A DNA stretch of 50,896 nt from an uncultured Clostridiaceae bacterium (GTDB lineage Bacteria > Bacillota > Clostridia > TANB77 > CAG-508): contig CATLFA010000009.1 of NCBI GenBank assembly GCA_949927585.1, forward strand, positions 1-50,896, in the 5' to 3' direction. The translations under genes and the position numbers were made by a program. Each line of letters begins with the position of its first letter. The stretch's first letter is position 1. This document shows positions 8,107 through 17,221 of this stretch, piece after piece. The notes below the pieces were generated by a model, which saw nothing but the letters and a program-made list of their open reading frames with translations, was not told where the DNA came from and ran no database searches.

Positions 8107-9033
8107 ATGAATGAAGAAAATAATATTACACCAGTAAACGAAGAATTAAATGTAGTAAAATATGAAACAGAAGATATTAAAAATTTGATTTATACAATTA
8201 GAGGAAAGCAAGTAATGTTAGATAGTGATGTGGCGAGGTTATATCATTATCCAACTAAGAGAATAAACGAAACAGTAAAAAGAAATCAAGAAAGATTTCC
8301 TAAAGATTTTTGCTTTCAATTGACTGAAAATGAGACAGAAAACTTGAGGTCGCAATTTGCGACCTCAAGTTTAGAAAAATAAAACTATGGTGGAAGAAGA
8401 ACATTACCATATGTTTTTAGTGAACAAGGAATAGCAATGCTTTCTGGATTACTAAAAAATGATATAGCAATTCAAGTAAGTATAAACATTATGAATGCAT
8501 TTGTAGAAATGAGAAAGTTTATACTAAATAATGCCAAGTATTTGAGAGGCTAACAAATGTAGAATATAAAATGCTAGAACACGATAAAAAATTCGATGAA
8601 GTATTTGACGAACTACAAAGAAATAAAAACGAAGAATTTAAACAACAAATATTTTTTAATGGTCAAATATACGATAGCTATAGCTTAATAATAGACATTA
8701 TAAAAACAGCGCAAAAGAAAATATTGATTATAGACAATTACATAGATGATAGCATATTAAAAATGTTAGCAAAGAAAAATAAAAATGTAGAAGTAGTCAT
8801 ATTAACATCAGAAAAAAGCAATATAACAAAACTAGATATACAAAAATTCAATAAAGAATATGCTACTCTAAAAGTAGCAAAAACAGATAAATTTCACGAC
8901 AGATTTATAGCCATTGATAATAAAGAACTATACCACTGCCGGTGCCTCATTAAAAGACTTAGGTAAGAAATGTTTTGCAATTTCTAAAATAGAAGATAGA
9001 GAATATTTAGAGAAAATTAGCAATTTGGATTGA
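8107..9033 (+). pseudogene. Decayed second copy of the ORF6N/PLD-like gene
   Basis: Nearly the same protein as the gene at 5778, with strong identity in the C-terminal half (FFNGQIYDSYSLIIDIIK, KFHDRFIAIDNKEL). Three lesions are visible: an in-frame TAA at 8380-8382 after ATSSLEK, with NYGGRRTLPYVF continuing in the same frame; a one-base loss near 8533 where the first copy reads NNGQVFERL; and an extra C at 8940 before a glycine codon (LYHC then GASLKDLG). The last has the same CGG form as the shifts in conserved genes, the other two do not. The consensus promoter and ATG remain. It is most likely a dead paralogue created by duplication. Confidence 0.75.
8940..8942 (+). other. CGG site in the decayed ORF6N copy
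   Basis: Zero frame TGC CGG TGC; dropping one C gives TGC GGT GCC and restores GASLKDLGKKCF as in the first copy. Because this gene has other lesions, this site alone is weak evidence for recoding. Confidence 0.45.
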
Positions 9034-9116
9034 AATTTCAATAAAATTATGTTAATATAAATAATATTGATATAGATAACCTAAAAACAATAATTTGTTA
9101 TAAGGAGGAAAAGCTT

Positions 9117-9362
9117 ATGAAACATCGGATTAAAGAAATACTAAAACTAACATTAGGATATGCGATAGTAATAATAGTAATGTGGTGTCTGAATCTTATT
9201 ACATTTGAGATTGGAACTGCAATTCTCTTCTATTTTTTAGGAGCATTTTCATATGCAATTTCAGAGAAAAAATCAACAAAACAAGAAGATAATGAAGAAC
9301 AAACTGATAACGAAAAAGTCGGCGGTGGAGGTTTTTCTATTGGTAGTAAAACATTATTTTAA
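9117..9362 (+). CDS. Small two-segment membrane protein
   Basis: An 81-residue protein with two hydrophobic stretches (residues about 11-28 and 30-48) and a polar acidic tail ending in a glycine run (GGGGFSIG). No family is recognised. A strong AAGGAGGAAAAG site precedes the ATG. Codon 4 is CGG in frame (9126-9128) and cannot be a shift site, since the +1 frame ends within a few codons. It sits between a dead ORF6N copy and pflB and shares a terminator with pflB. Probably an accessory cargo gene. Confidence 0.55.
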   Translation: MKHRIKEILKLTLGYAIVIIVMWCLNLITFEIGTAILFYFLGAFSYAISEKKSTKQEDNEEQTDNEKVGGGGFSIGSKTLF

Positions 9363-9364
9363 AA

Positions 9365-9400
9365 AATTAAAGGTCGCTGTTTTGCGACCTTTAATTTTTT
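9365..9400. terminator. Bidirectional terminator between the 9117 gene and pflB
   Basis: ATTAAAGGTCGC pairs with GCGACCTTTAAT around TGTTTT, with A-run and T-run flanks. Confidence 0.8.
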
Positions 9401-11633
9401 AAAATTTTTCATGTATAGTCCTATTAATAACATCTAATTGTTGTTCCCTAGTTAATTTAATAAAGTTAACCGCATAACCTGAAACACGAATTGTTAGTTG
9501 TGGGTATTTTTCTGGGTGTTCCATTGCATCTTCTAATAATGCTCTATCAAATACGTTAACATTAATGTGATGTCCTGTTTGTTTGAAATATCCATCTAAT
9601 AAACTTACTAAGTTATCTACCTGAGTATCTAACTCTTTTCCAAGTGTTCCTGGTGTAATTGAGAAAGTGTATGAAATTCCGTCTTCAGAATATTCATATG
9701 GCAATTTTGCAATTGTGTTCATTACTGCAACTGCTCCATTTGTATCTCTACCATGTAGTGGGTTTGCACCTGGTCCGAAAGGAACTCCTGCACGTCTTCC
9801 ATCTGGAGTATTTCCAGTTGCTTTTCCATAAACTACGTTTGATGTAATAGTAAGCACTGATAATGTATGTTTTGAATTTCTGTAAGTAACGTGTTTTTGT
9901 AACTTACGTAAGAATGTTTTTACAACTTCTACAGCTATTTCATCTACACGGTCATCATCATTTCCGTATTTTGGGAAATCTCCTTCTATTTCGTAGTCTA
10001 CTGCTAAACCTGTTTCATCACGAATAACTTTTACTTTTGCATATTTTATTGCAGAAAGTGAATCAGCTACTACTGAAAGTCCAGCAATTCCACATGCCAT
10101 TGTTCTTAATATTTCTTTATCATGAAGTGCCATTTCTAATGCTTCATATGAATATTTATCATGCATATAATGAATAGCATTTAAAGCTTTAATATAAATT
10201 TTTGCAACATAATCCATCATTGTATCAAATTTTTCAGCTACTTCCTCATAATTTAAGTATTCAGAAGTAATTGCTTCAAATTTAGGTGTAATTTGTTTTC
10301 CACTGTTTTCATCTCTACCACCATTGATAGCATATAATAAAGTTTTAGCTAAGTTTGCTCTTGCACCAAAAAATTGCATTTGTTTACCAATTTTCATTGC
10401 AGATACACAACAAGCAATTCCATAGTCATCTCCTAAAGTAGTTCTCATTAAGTCATCATTTTCATATTGAATAGAAGAGGTTTGAATTGATATTTTTGAT
10501 GTGTATTTTTTGAAGTTTTCTGGTAAATCTTTTGACCATAAAACAGTTAAGTTTGGTTCTGGAGCAGGCCCTAAGTTAACTAAAGTGTGAAGCATTCTGT
10601 AAGAGTTTTTAGTAACTAAAGTTCTTCCATCAACTCCCATACCACCAATGCTTTCTGTTACCCAAACAGGGTCACCACTAAATAATTCATTATATTCTGG
10701 AGCACGTAAGAAACGAATCATACGTAATTTCATAACAAAGTGATCCATTAATTCTTGTGCTTCTTCTTCAGTTAAACTACCATTTTTTAAATCTCTTTCA
10801 ATATAAATATCTAAGAAAGTAGAAGTTCTACCTAAACTCATAGCAGCACCATTTTGGTCTTTTGTTGCAGCAAGGTATCCAAAATATAACCATTGAACAG
10901 CTTCTTTGCTATTACCAGCTGGAACAGATATATCAAAACCATATTTTTGGGCCATTTTCTTTAAATCTTCTAAAGCTAATATTTGGTCATGAATTTCTTC
11001 ACGTTCACGAATAACACTTTCAGTAAATTCATCTACATTTAATGTATCTAATTCTTGTTTCTTCTCATTAATTAAAGCATCTACACCATATAAAGCCACT
11101 CTTCTGTAATCACCTATAATTCTTCCACGTCCATATCCATCTGGAAGACCTGTTATTAAGTGTGAGCTTCTAGCAGCTCTAATGTCTGGTGTGTATACAC
11201 TAAATACACCATCATTATGAGTTCTTCTTAAATTATTATAAATGTAGTTTGTTTCTTCATCTACTTTATAACCATAAGATTCACAAGATTTTTCCACTAT
11301 TTTAATACCACCATTTGGCATAATTGCTCTTTTTAAAGGTGCGTCTGTTTGAAGACCTACTATTTGTTCTAATTCTTTATTAATGTAACCTGCATCATAT
11401 GCATTTACGCTTGAAGGGGTTTTAGTATCAACATCTAATACACCATTTTCTCTTTCTTTTTTATAAAGCTCTAAAACTTCATTCCATAGTTTATTTGTTC
11501 TTTCAGTAGCATTTGCTAAAAAAGAATCATCTCCTTGATATGGAGTGTAGTTTGCTTGAATGAAACCTCTAACATCAATTTCTTTAGTCCATTCACCAAT
11601 TTTGTTAAAATTTTCCCATTGTTTAAATTCCAT
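9399..11633 (-). CDS. pflB: Formate C-acetyltransferase (pyruvate formate-lyase)
   Basis: Converts pyruvate and CoA to acetyl-CoA and formate by glycyl radical chemistry, central to anaerobic sugar fermentation. At 744 residues it is full length. The two catalytic cysteines lie in GIACCVSAM (around residue 407), and the radical glycine lies in RVSGYAVNF (residue 719) near the C-terminus. Other family blocks are [29 protein letters not shown] and [22 protein letters not shown]. The ATG has AGGAGG upstream and a TTGAAA/TATTAT promoter. The codons are strictly host-like and no in-frame CGG is present in 744 codons; three CGG triplets on this strand all lie across codon borders (GAC GGA, TTC GGA, TAC GGA). 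Confidence 0.97.
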   Translation of the reverse strand: MEFKQWENFNKIGEWTKEIDVRGFIQANYTPYQGDDSFLANATERTNKLWNEVLELYKKERENGVLDVDTKTPSSVNAYDAGYINKELEQIVGLQTDAPLKRAIMPNGGIKIVEKSCESYGYKVDEETNYIYNNLRRTHNDGVFSVYTPDIRAARSSHLITGLPDGYGRGRIIGDYRRVALYGVDALINEKKQELDTLNVDEFTESVIREREEIHDQILALEDLKKMAQKYGFDISVPAGNSKEAVQWLYFGYLAATKDQNGAAMSLGRTSTFLDIYIERDLKNGSLTEEEAQELMDHFVMKLRMIRFLRAPEYNELFSGDPVWVTESIGGMGVDGRTLVTKNSYRMLHTLVNLGPAPEPNLTVLWSKDLPENFKKYTSKISIQTSSIQYENDDLMRTTLGDDYGIACCVSAMKIGKQMQFFGARANLAKTLLYAINGGRDENSGKQITPKFEAITSEYLNYEEVAEKFDTMMDYVAKIYIKALNAIHYMHDKYSYEALEMALHDKEILRTMACGIAGLSVVADSLSAIKYAKVKVIRDETGLAVDYEIEGDFPKYGNDDDRVDEIAVEVVKTFLRKLQKHVTYRNSKHTLSVLTITSNVVYGKATGNTPDGRRAGVPFGPGANPLHGRDTNGAVAVMNTIAKLPYEYSEDGISYTFSITPGTLGKELDTQVDNLVSLLDGYFKQTGHHINVNVFDRALLEDAMEHPEKYPQLTIRVSGYAVNFIKLTREQQLDVINRTIHEKF

Positions 11634-11680
11634 ATATAAATCCTCCTAATATTAGTATTTTTATAATCATAATTACTATA

Positions 11681-11709
11681 ATAATAACATAGTTCAAAAT
11701 CTGTTTCAA
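11681..11709 (-). promoter_or_regulatory. Promoter of pflB
   Basis: On the minus strand TTGAAA, 17 bases, TATTAT, 48 bases upstream of the start codon. Confidence 0.6.
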
Positions 11710-11749
11710 CAATTTTCTATATAAATTATATGGAAATATTAGTAAAAGG

Positions 11750-11778
11750 TTTACAATTATGTAAATTTATAGTATAAT
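11750..11778 (+). promoter_or_regulatory. Promoter of the PIN-domain gene
   Basis: TTTACA, 17 bases, TATAAT. Between it and the gene are two RBS-like sites. The first (AAAGGAGGG near 11821) precedes TTG TTT AGT ATT TAA, a possible four-codon leader. Confidence 0.6.
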
Positions 11779-11872
11779 AATGTCATTGATACGTTATTAA
11801 TAATATCAAAATTGATAATAAAAGGAGGGTAGTAGTTGTTTAGTATTTAACTAAAAAAAGGAGGAAAGACTT

Positions 11873-13000
11873 ATGCAAAGAAATAGGCAACAATTAAAAC
11901 AAAATAGAGGGCGGACAATCATATTAGATGCTTGTGCATTAAAGTCACAAGAGGCAATGAAAATTATTAAGGAAGCAGAAAAGGTTATTGTGCTTTTAGG
12001 TACTATTGTGGAATTAGATAAACACAAAAATAGCGTTGGTGAACAGGAAAAAAGGAATATATGTTATATTTCTAGAAAGATAAGAGAAGATACTGAAAGC
12101 GAAAAATATGAATGTGTAGCGAAGTATAATAAATATAGGTATAATGATGATAATATTATTGATTATTGTATTTGGAATGAAGGCACTATCATTTTAACTT
12201 GTGATAATTTATTATGTGCTAAAGCAAAAGCACATGGAATAACCTATATTTTTCCAAAAATAGAAGAAAGACCCTATAACAGAAAAAATAGCAAAGTAAA
12301 TGATTCTTGTTGGTGTAATGTAAAAGGAGTTAATTATAGAAACGAAAGATTAACTATTTTAAATCAAACCTTATCTGACCCAAGTTTTAAAATACTTATA
12401 ATAAGAAATGGGAAGCTTACTACAATTAATGTAGATCGCAATATGATATTAAAAATTGGAGATACTGTTATACGTGTACGAGAAAATCTTAAAGACGTAA
12501 AAATATCAATGTATGTAATAAAGCAAATTAAACCTTCAAAGTATGCTGAGCATATTGGAGATACAGTATTAAAATATCCAATAGCAAATAGTATAAGAAA
12601 AGTAGATTTACCAGCAGAATTGAAAAAAGAAATATGTCGTTTGGTAAATGAAGAAGCATATGAGGAAGAAACTAAACAAGAAGAAATATATTTGACAAAT
12701 GGAAATATATATGTAAGGAAAGGTATTTACAATACTTATATAGAAGTAGAGAGAAATGGAACGCTTATAAAAAAGGAAAACTATAAAGAGGGAGACTTTA
12801 TATATTATGTTAAAGTTAACAAAAAGAGTAGAACTATTACATTGCAAGTGTATAAAGTTTCAAAAACATTCAATAAGTATAATATAGAGAATATAGATGA
12901 TTGTAATATAAAAAGTATAAATGAAATTTATAGGATTAATTGTTCAGAAGAATTAAAAGATAAAATACGTGATTTTTACTTACGTAATATTAAATACTAA
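11873..13000 (+). CDS. PIN-domain protein (probable ribonuclease) with a beta-rich C-terminal region
   Basis: Residues about 15-135 form a PIN-like nuclease domain. The expected acidic residues are visible in IILDACAL, VELDKHK, NDDNIIDYC and ILTCDNLLCAKAKAHGI. Residues about 150-375 hold two related beta-rich stretches (FKILIIRNGKLTTINV... GDTVIRV and YVRKGIYNTYIEV... GDFIYYVKV) that may bind nucleic acid. Expected activity is metal-dependent RNA cleavage; the target is not shown. The gene has GGAGG, its own promoter and a bidirectional terminator. It carries one in-frame CGG (11912-11914, codon 14) just before the PIN domain, which must be read as sense. No antitoxin-like partner is adjacent; the facing XRE gene is separately transcribed. 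Confidence 0.7.
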   Translation: MQRNRQQLKQNRGRTIILDACALKSQEAMKIIKEAEKVIVLLGTIVELDKHKNSVGEQEKRNICYISRKIREDTESEKYECVAKYNKYRYNDDNIIDYCIWNEGTIILTCDNLLCAKAKAHGITYIFPKIEERPYNRKNSKVNDSCWCNVKGVNYRNERLTILNQTLSDPSFKILIIRNGKLTTINVDRNMILKIGDTVIRVRENLKDVKISMYVIKQIKPSKYAEHIGDTVLKYPIANSIRKVDLPAELKKEICRLVNEEAYEEETKQEEIYLTNGNIYVRKGIYNTYIEVERNGTLIKKENYKEGDFIYYVKVNKKSRTITLQVYKVSKTFNKYNIENIDDCNIKSINEIYRINCSEELKDKIRDFYLRNIKY

Positions 13001-13012
13001 ACAAAAACTATT

Positions 13013-13042
13013 AATGCACAGGAATGCTATTCCTGTGCATAC
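13013..13042. terminator. Bidirectional terminator between the PIN and XRE genes
   Basis: ATGCACAGGAAT pairs perfectly with ATTCCTGTGCAT around a 3-base loop, with a T-run on the plus side. Confidence 0.85.
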
Positions 13043-13046
13043 TTTT

Positions 13047-13376
13047 TTATATCTCTTTATTTGCTATTAATTTAGTAATGTCATAAACTAATTTTTGATT
13101 TTCAATAGAACAACTTTTTAATAGTTTATAAAATTCTATATCTAAGTAATCTTGTGAATTACTAGAAACGCCATTTAATATTTGACCTTCAGTAACACCT
13201 AAAAGTCCACAAATTTCTGCAAGTCTTTCTAAATTTATATGTATTTTACCAGTTTCAACTTTACTTAAATATGCAACAGAAACATCCATTTTCTCTGCTA
13301 AATTTTCTTGTGTTAATTTTACATCTTTTCTTGCTTGTTTTAATCTTTTACCTATTATTTCAAAGTCTACTGCCAT
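13047..13376 (-). CDS. XRE-family transcriptional regulator
   Basis: A 109-residue regulator with an N-terminal helix-turn-helix of the Cro/C1 (HTH_3) type over residues about 8-65: IGKRLKQARKDVKLTQENLAEKMDVSVAYLSKVETGKIHINLERLAEI (shown split across the known helices). The C-terminal 40 residues are helical and probably dimerise. It has GGAGGG upstream of the ATG. It could control its own promoter or nearby genes; no clear operator is visible. Single-gene transcript, converging with the PIN gene. Confidence 0.85.
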   Translation of the reverse strand: MAVDFEIIGKRLKQARKDVKLTQENLAEKMDVSVAYLSKVETGKIHINLERLAEICGLLGVTEGQILNGVSSNSQDYLDIEFYKLLKSCSIENQKLVYDITKLIANKEI

Positions 13377-13545
13377 TATAACCCTCCATCTTTTTTTGTA
13401 AATATAGCATGAATAGTAGTATACTAACAGATAACTATATATTAATATTAAATAATAAGTTAAACAAAATAATAAAAGTATTAATTTCTCAATAAGTATT
13501 TTTTAAAAAATAATATGTATAAAGTAAAAATTTACATATTAATTA

Positions 13546-14305
13546 TTATTGTAATTCAACTAGATCATCCCAATACTTTTTAGGCATATATTGCATTTGA
13601 AGTCTTGAATTACTCCTTTCTTTAATAGCAATTGTTTTAAAAAATGCTGTCCATAATTTTTGATATTTTCTTTCATTTTCTGAGATATTAGGAATATTAA
13701 TAGAAGAGCTATCAACAATTTTATATTCTTTAGTATTATATAAAAATACAACATTTCTATTTTTATCATGTATAATAAAATTTTGTGTAGGTAATCTTCT
13801 TATAAAATGCTGACCTAGATTTTCTAGTATATTATTATCTGGATGAATGGATGCATAAAATAGATTATTACCAATTTTAGAAAAACGAAGTAAACCGTTT
13901 AAATCGATGAGCTTCTCCTAACATTCTTTTACGCATAGAACATACCGCAAAAACAAAGTCTAAAGAAAGCATTGTATTTATTTTAGGACCAATTACAAAA
14001 CCATTTAGAATATATTTTAGTATATTTAGTTCTTTTTCTTTACCATCAGATAGAAAAGCATAATAACTATTATATAAAGTATCATAAGAAATATTTTTAT
14101 GAATTCCATCAAAAATTCTTTTAGCCTTTACAGTATCTGTTTTTACATCTTGTATAGTATCCAAAAAATTAATTTCTAAGTTATTTTTAGAAATAATTTT
14201 AAAAGGAATTATTTTTTTAATATAACAATCAAAAGCCATACTAAGAATACCTTCAAAAGTGCCATCATATACATAAGTTTTATTTATAACATTCCAGTTA
14301 AACAT
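13546..14305 (-). CDS. DUF4130-type DNA metabolism protein, with a CGG +1 shift
   Basis: Member of the small family (DUF4130, TIGR03915) that is encoded next to a radical SAM protein and linked to uracil-DNA glycosylase-like repair. The first 136 residues (KTYVYDGTFEGILSMAFDCY... ISYDTLYNSYYAFLSDG... MLSLDFVFAVCSMRKRMLGEAHRFK) are in one frame. The rest continues in the +1 frame from 13896 as GLLRFSKIGNNLFYASIHPDNNIL, HFIRRLPTQNFIIHDKNR and QYMPKKYWDDL, ending at 13546. The join is an extra C (13897) before a glycine codon. Without the shift the protein ends seven codons after the CGG. It overlaps the end of the radical SAM gene by 22 bases, so the two are translated as an operon. Confidence 0.85.
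13895..13897 (-). other. CGG +1 shift site in the DUF4130 gene
   Basis: Minus-strand AAA CGG TTT; skipping the C at 13897 gives AAA GGT TTA and the conserved HRFKGLLRF junction. Confidence 0.8.
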
Positions 14306-15623
14306 TTTTGTTTGTCCTCCTTTGTTGGCAAGAGTCTATCAAAATTATAAGAAAGTTCTTGTGCTTTAGGCAGAGTATCAAATAGGGAAGTTTGCACATA
14401 GCTTGAAGAATGTGTGGATAATCTTTCTAGAAAAAGCAAGTTTTCAGAAATAAAGCTCTGATTAAAGCTTTTAATAGGGTCAAAATATTTTCCATCACAT
14501 GTAATAAAATAACGAGCACGTTTAAGTACAATTCCAAGTTTTTTTAAGTTCTCAAAGTTTAAATTAAATTCTCTTCTAGCAGTAATAATACGTTTGGCTG
14601 AAATAACTCCAATACCAGGAACTTTTAAAAGTGTATTATAGTCTGCTTTATTTATCTCAACAGGGAAGTTCTCTAAATGGCGGAGCGCCCAGTCACACTT
14701 AGGGTCTAATAAAGTATGAAAATTAGGGTGACTTTCATCTAATAAATCATCAATTTTAAAACCATAAAAACGTAAAAGCCAATCTGCTTGGTATAATCTA
14801 TTTTCACGAAGAAGAGGTGGAGCCTCTAAAGTAGGCAAGTTTTCATCATTATTAACTGAAACATAAGCTGAGTAATATACACGTTTTAAATTTAAGTTAT
14901 TATATAAACTTTCAGACAATTTCATAATTTTTAGGTCTGTTTCGGGAGTTGCCCCCACAATTAATTGAGTAGTTTGCCCAGCAGGTACAAATTTTTCTTT
15001 ATATATTGACTTTTCTTGTTTAGAAATTGCAATATTTTGTGAAATATACTTCATTGGAGTAACAATACCAGCTTTTTCTTTTTGGGGAGCTAGTAATTTT
15101 AAACTATCATTAGAAGGCAGTTCAATATTAATACTAGTTCTATCAACTAAAATTCCTAATTTATCAATAAGTTCTTTACTTGAACCGTGGAATAGTTTTC
15201 ACATGAATATAGCCGATTGAATTTATATTCTTTTCTTAAAATAAGTACAGTTTCATATAATCTTTCCATAGTAAAATCAGGATTTTTTATAACAGCAGAA
15301 CTTAAAAATAACCCTTCTATATAATTACGTTTATAAAACTCAATTGTTAAATCAGCAATTTCCCTTGGAGTAAAAGTAGCTCTTTTAACATTATTGCTAC
15401 ACCTATTAATACAATACTTACAATCATAAATACAAGCATTACTCATAAGAATTTTAAGAAGAGAAATGCACCTGCCATCTGCACCCCAACTATGACAGAT
15501 ACCAGAAACATCTCCATTTCCAATTCCTTCTTTTGTATTTGTACGTCTGCTTCCAGAAGAACTACAAGAAGCATCATATTTAGCAGAATCTGCTAGTATT
15601 GTAAGCTTTTCTAATATATCCAT
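14284..15623 (-). CDS. Putative DNA modification/repair radical SAM protein, with two CGG +1 shifts
   Basis: Radical SAM protein of the family linked to uracil-DNA glycosylase-like proteins (TIGR03916). The cluster motif is CIYDCKYC followed by INRCSNN, with the start GGA-rich leader DASCSSSGSRRTN. The C-terminal part carries a helix-hairpin-helix DNA-binding motif (LLKVPGIGVISAKRIITARR). Two shifts about 27 bases apart are needed: after KEYKFN at 15215 (then GYIHVKTIP) and after TIP at 15187 (then GSSKELIDKLG). Together they restore the conserved GYIHxKxIPG(S/A) strand of the radical SAM barrel. Without them translation stops at 15156. The next gene overlaps its stop codon. Its promoter is at 15663-15691. 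Confidence 0.88.
15185..15187 (-). other. CGG +1 shift site 2 in the radical SAM gene
   Basis: Minus-strand CCA CGG TTC; skipping the C at 15187 gives CCA GGT TCA, i.e. the IPGSSKE motif. Confidence 0.8.
15213..15215 (-). other. CGG +1 shift site 1 in the radical SAM gene
   Basis: Minus-strand AAT CGG CTA; skipping the C at 15215 gives AAT GGC TAT, i.e. FNGYIHVK. Confidence 0.8.
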
Positions 15624-15662
15624 AAAAACACCTCTTTTTTACGCTCAAATGTTTGTATGAAT

Positions 15663-15691
15663 AATATAACATAATCCATTTAAAATGTCAA
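15663..15691 (-). promoter_or_regulatory. Promoter of the radical SAM/DUF4130 operon
   Basis: Minus-strand TTGACA, 17 bases, TATATT, 40 bases before the start codon. Confidence 0.65.
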
Positions 15692-15710
15692 ACAAAAATT
15701 CGTAAAAATA

Positions 15711-15739
15711 TTGACTTTTTTATTTTTATAGAATATAAT
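15711..15739 (+). promoter_or_regulatory. Promoter of the NTP pyrophosphohydrolase gene
   Basis: TTGACT, 17 bases, TATAAT. Transcription would begin near 15746, which supports the start codon at 15761 over the ATG at 15746. Confidence 0.7.
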
Positions 15740-15760
15740 GCAAGCATGGAGGAAAAAGAA

Positions 15761-16456
15761 ATGATATATAAATATAACAAATTAGTAAGAGATAAAATAC
15801 CACAAAATATAGAAGCATTAGGAAAAAGATGCCATTATTATGTATTAAAAGAAGAAGAATATAAAAAAGAATTAGATAAGAAATTATTAGAAGAAGCAAA
15901 CGAATTTATAGCAGCCCATAACACAGAAGAAATGGCAGACTTAATAGAAGTAATAGAGGCAATTAAGAAAAGTTATAATTTTGAAAGTGAAGAAATAGAA
16001 AAAGTACGTTTAGAAAAGAAAGCTAAAAAAGGTGGATTTGAAGAAAAATTATATTTAATAGAAGTTGAAGAAGAAAATAATAATGAAATAGAGGACAAAA
16101 ATAAACAAAATAAGCAACAAGCACTATGGAAAAACTTGCAAGAAACAGATAGTTTAAGAAAGGTGCAACAATATATAAAAGCAGTAAATACAGTAAGAGG
16201 CTTTGAAGACCAACCTATTGAAGAAAGAATGTTATTATTAACAGAAGAAATAGGAGAGCTTGCAAAATCAATCAGAAAAAATGCAACAAATATGAGTACT
16301 GATGTAAATAAACAATACAGCTATGACTCAATAGAAAGTGAAGTATCTGACTGCTTATATGTACTAGCATCTGTATGCAATAGACTAGACATAGATATGT
16401 TTAAATGCTTAAAAGAAAAGGAAAAAGAAAATATACATAGAGTGTGGAAAAGGTAG
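15761..16456 (+). CDS. Double-domain nucleoside triphosphate pyrophosphohydrolase (MazG-like)
   Basis: Two all-alpha NTP pyrophosphohydrolase domains in one chain. Residues 1-100 match the short phosphoribosyl-ATP pyrophosphohydrolase-like family (IYKYNKLVRDKIP... LLEEANEFIAA... EEMADLIEVIEAI), and residues about 140-230 match MazG-like proteins (RGFEDQPIEERMLLLTEEIGELAKSIRK... ESEVSDCLYVLASVCNRL). Acidic pairs EE-x-x-E and E-x-x-D that bind magnesium are present in both. The expected role is removal of non-canonical or excess nucleotides. The start at 15761 is chosen because GGAGG (15748) is 9 bases upstream and homologues begin at YNKLVRDKIP. A Lys/Glu/Asn-rich linker joins the domains. trmL follows 84 bases downstream. 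Confidence 0.8.
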   Translation: MIYKYNKLVRDKIPQNIEALGKRCHYYVLKEEEYKKELDKKLLEEANEFIAAHNTEEMADLIEVIEAIKKSYNFESEEIEKVRLEKKAKKGGFEEKLYLIEVEEENNNEIEDKNKQNKQQALWKNLQETDSLRKVQQYIKAVNTVRGFEDQPIEERMLLLTEEIGELAKSIRKNATNMSTDVNKQYSYDSIESEVSDCLYVLASVCNRLDIDMFKCLKEKEKENIHRVWKR

Positions 16457-16540
16457 GGGCACCATTTGTAGGAATACATAGTAGGACATAATCAATATGC
16501 CAAAATATAATTAATAGTAGAAAATAGGAAGGATAGAAAA

Positions 16541-17039
16541 ATGAAAATAAACATAGTAATGGTAGAACCAGAAATACCACAAAACACAGGAAATATAGCA
16601 AGAACATGTGCAGCAACAGGGGCAAAATTACACTTAGTAGAACCACTAGGTTTTGAAATAACAGATAAAACCTTAAAAAGAGCAGGACTAGATTATTGGG
16701 ATAAGCTAGAAATAGAAAATCATAAATCATTTAAAGCATTTTTAGAAAAATATAAACCAGAAGAAAACAGCATGTTTTTCGTAACAACAAAAGGTCAAAC
16801 ATCTTATTCAGAAGAAAATTATTCTAACCTAGATGAAGTATTCTTATTATTTCGGAAAAGAAACAAAAGGACTTCCAGAAGATATTCTACAAAAATACAT
16901 AGAAAAAACAATAAGAATACCAATGCTACCAACACTAAGAAGCTTGAATTTGTCAAATTCAGTAGCAATTGTAGTATATGAAGTTTTAAGGCAAAATGAA
17001 TTTGATAAGTTGGAGGAAACTAGTAAGTACTTTAAATAG
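16541..17039 (+). CDS. trmL: tRNA (cytidine(34)-2'-O)-methyltransferase, with a CGG +1 shift
   Basis: SPOUT-class methyltransferase that modifies the wobble base of certain leucine tRNAs. The N-terminus [23 protein letters not shown] and the blocks [10 protein letters not shown] and KRAGLDYWD are diagnostic. The zero frame runs to VFLLF and then meets CGG (16853); the +1 frame continues [40 protein letters not shown], which is the knotted SAM-binding C-terminal part of the same protein. Without the shift translation runs on into a Lys/Arg-rich tail to 16981 that resembles nothing. Total length about 165 residues fits the family. AGGA lies upstream of the ATG. Confidence 0.92.
16853..16855 (+). 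other. CGG +1 shift site in trmL
   Basis: TTT CGG AAA; skipping C16853 gives TTT GGA AAA and the conserved FGKETKGLP motif. Confidence 0.85.
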
Positions 17040-17174
17040 AAGTCTAATTTAGGGTGAATACTTCGAAGTAAATTAAATAAATATAATTTTCAAGTTTAAA
17101 CCTTTAACTTGAAAAAAAGAAAAATATGAACAAAAAATTTAATTTGATTTTAAACTATCAAATTTCATATAAAA

Positions 17175-17213
17175 AAACAGAGCCAATGTAAATTAACATT
17201 TGGCTCTGTTTTG
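17175..17213. terminator. Bidirectional terminator between trmL and the 17222 gene
   Basis: AAACAGAGCCAATGT pairs with ACATTTGGCTCTGTTT (one mismatch); A-run and T-run flanks. A smaller hairpin (TTCAAGTTTAAACC-type) lies at about 17092-17118. Confidence 0.8.
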
Positions 17214-17221
17214 TAAACAAA

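Noticed and set aside
8380..8382. TAA read as an amino acid in the second ORF6N copy
   Set aside because: TAA ends nearly every other gene in the window, and this copy has another indel, so it is a dead copy.
11873..13376. PIN protein and facing XRE regulator as a toxin-antitoxin pair
   Set aside because: They converge, have separate promoters and share a strong terminator; the PIN protein is much longer than VapC toxins.
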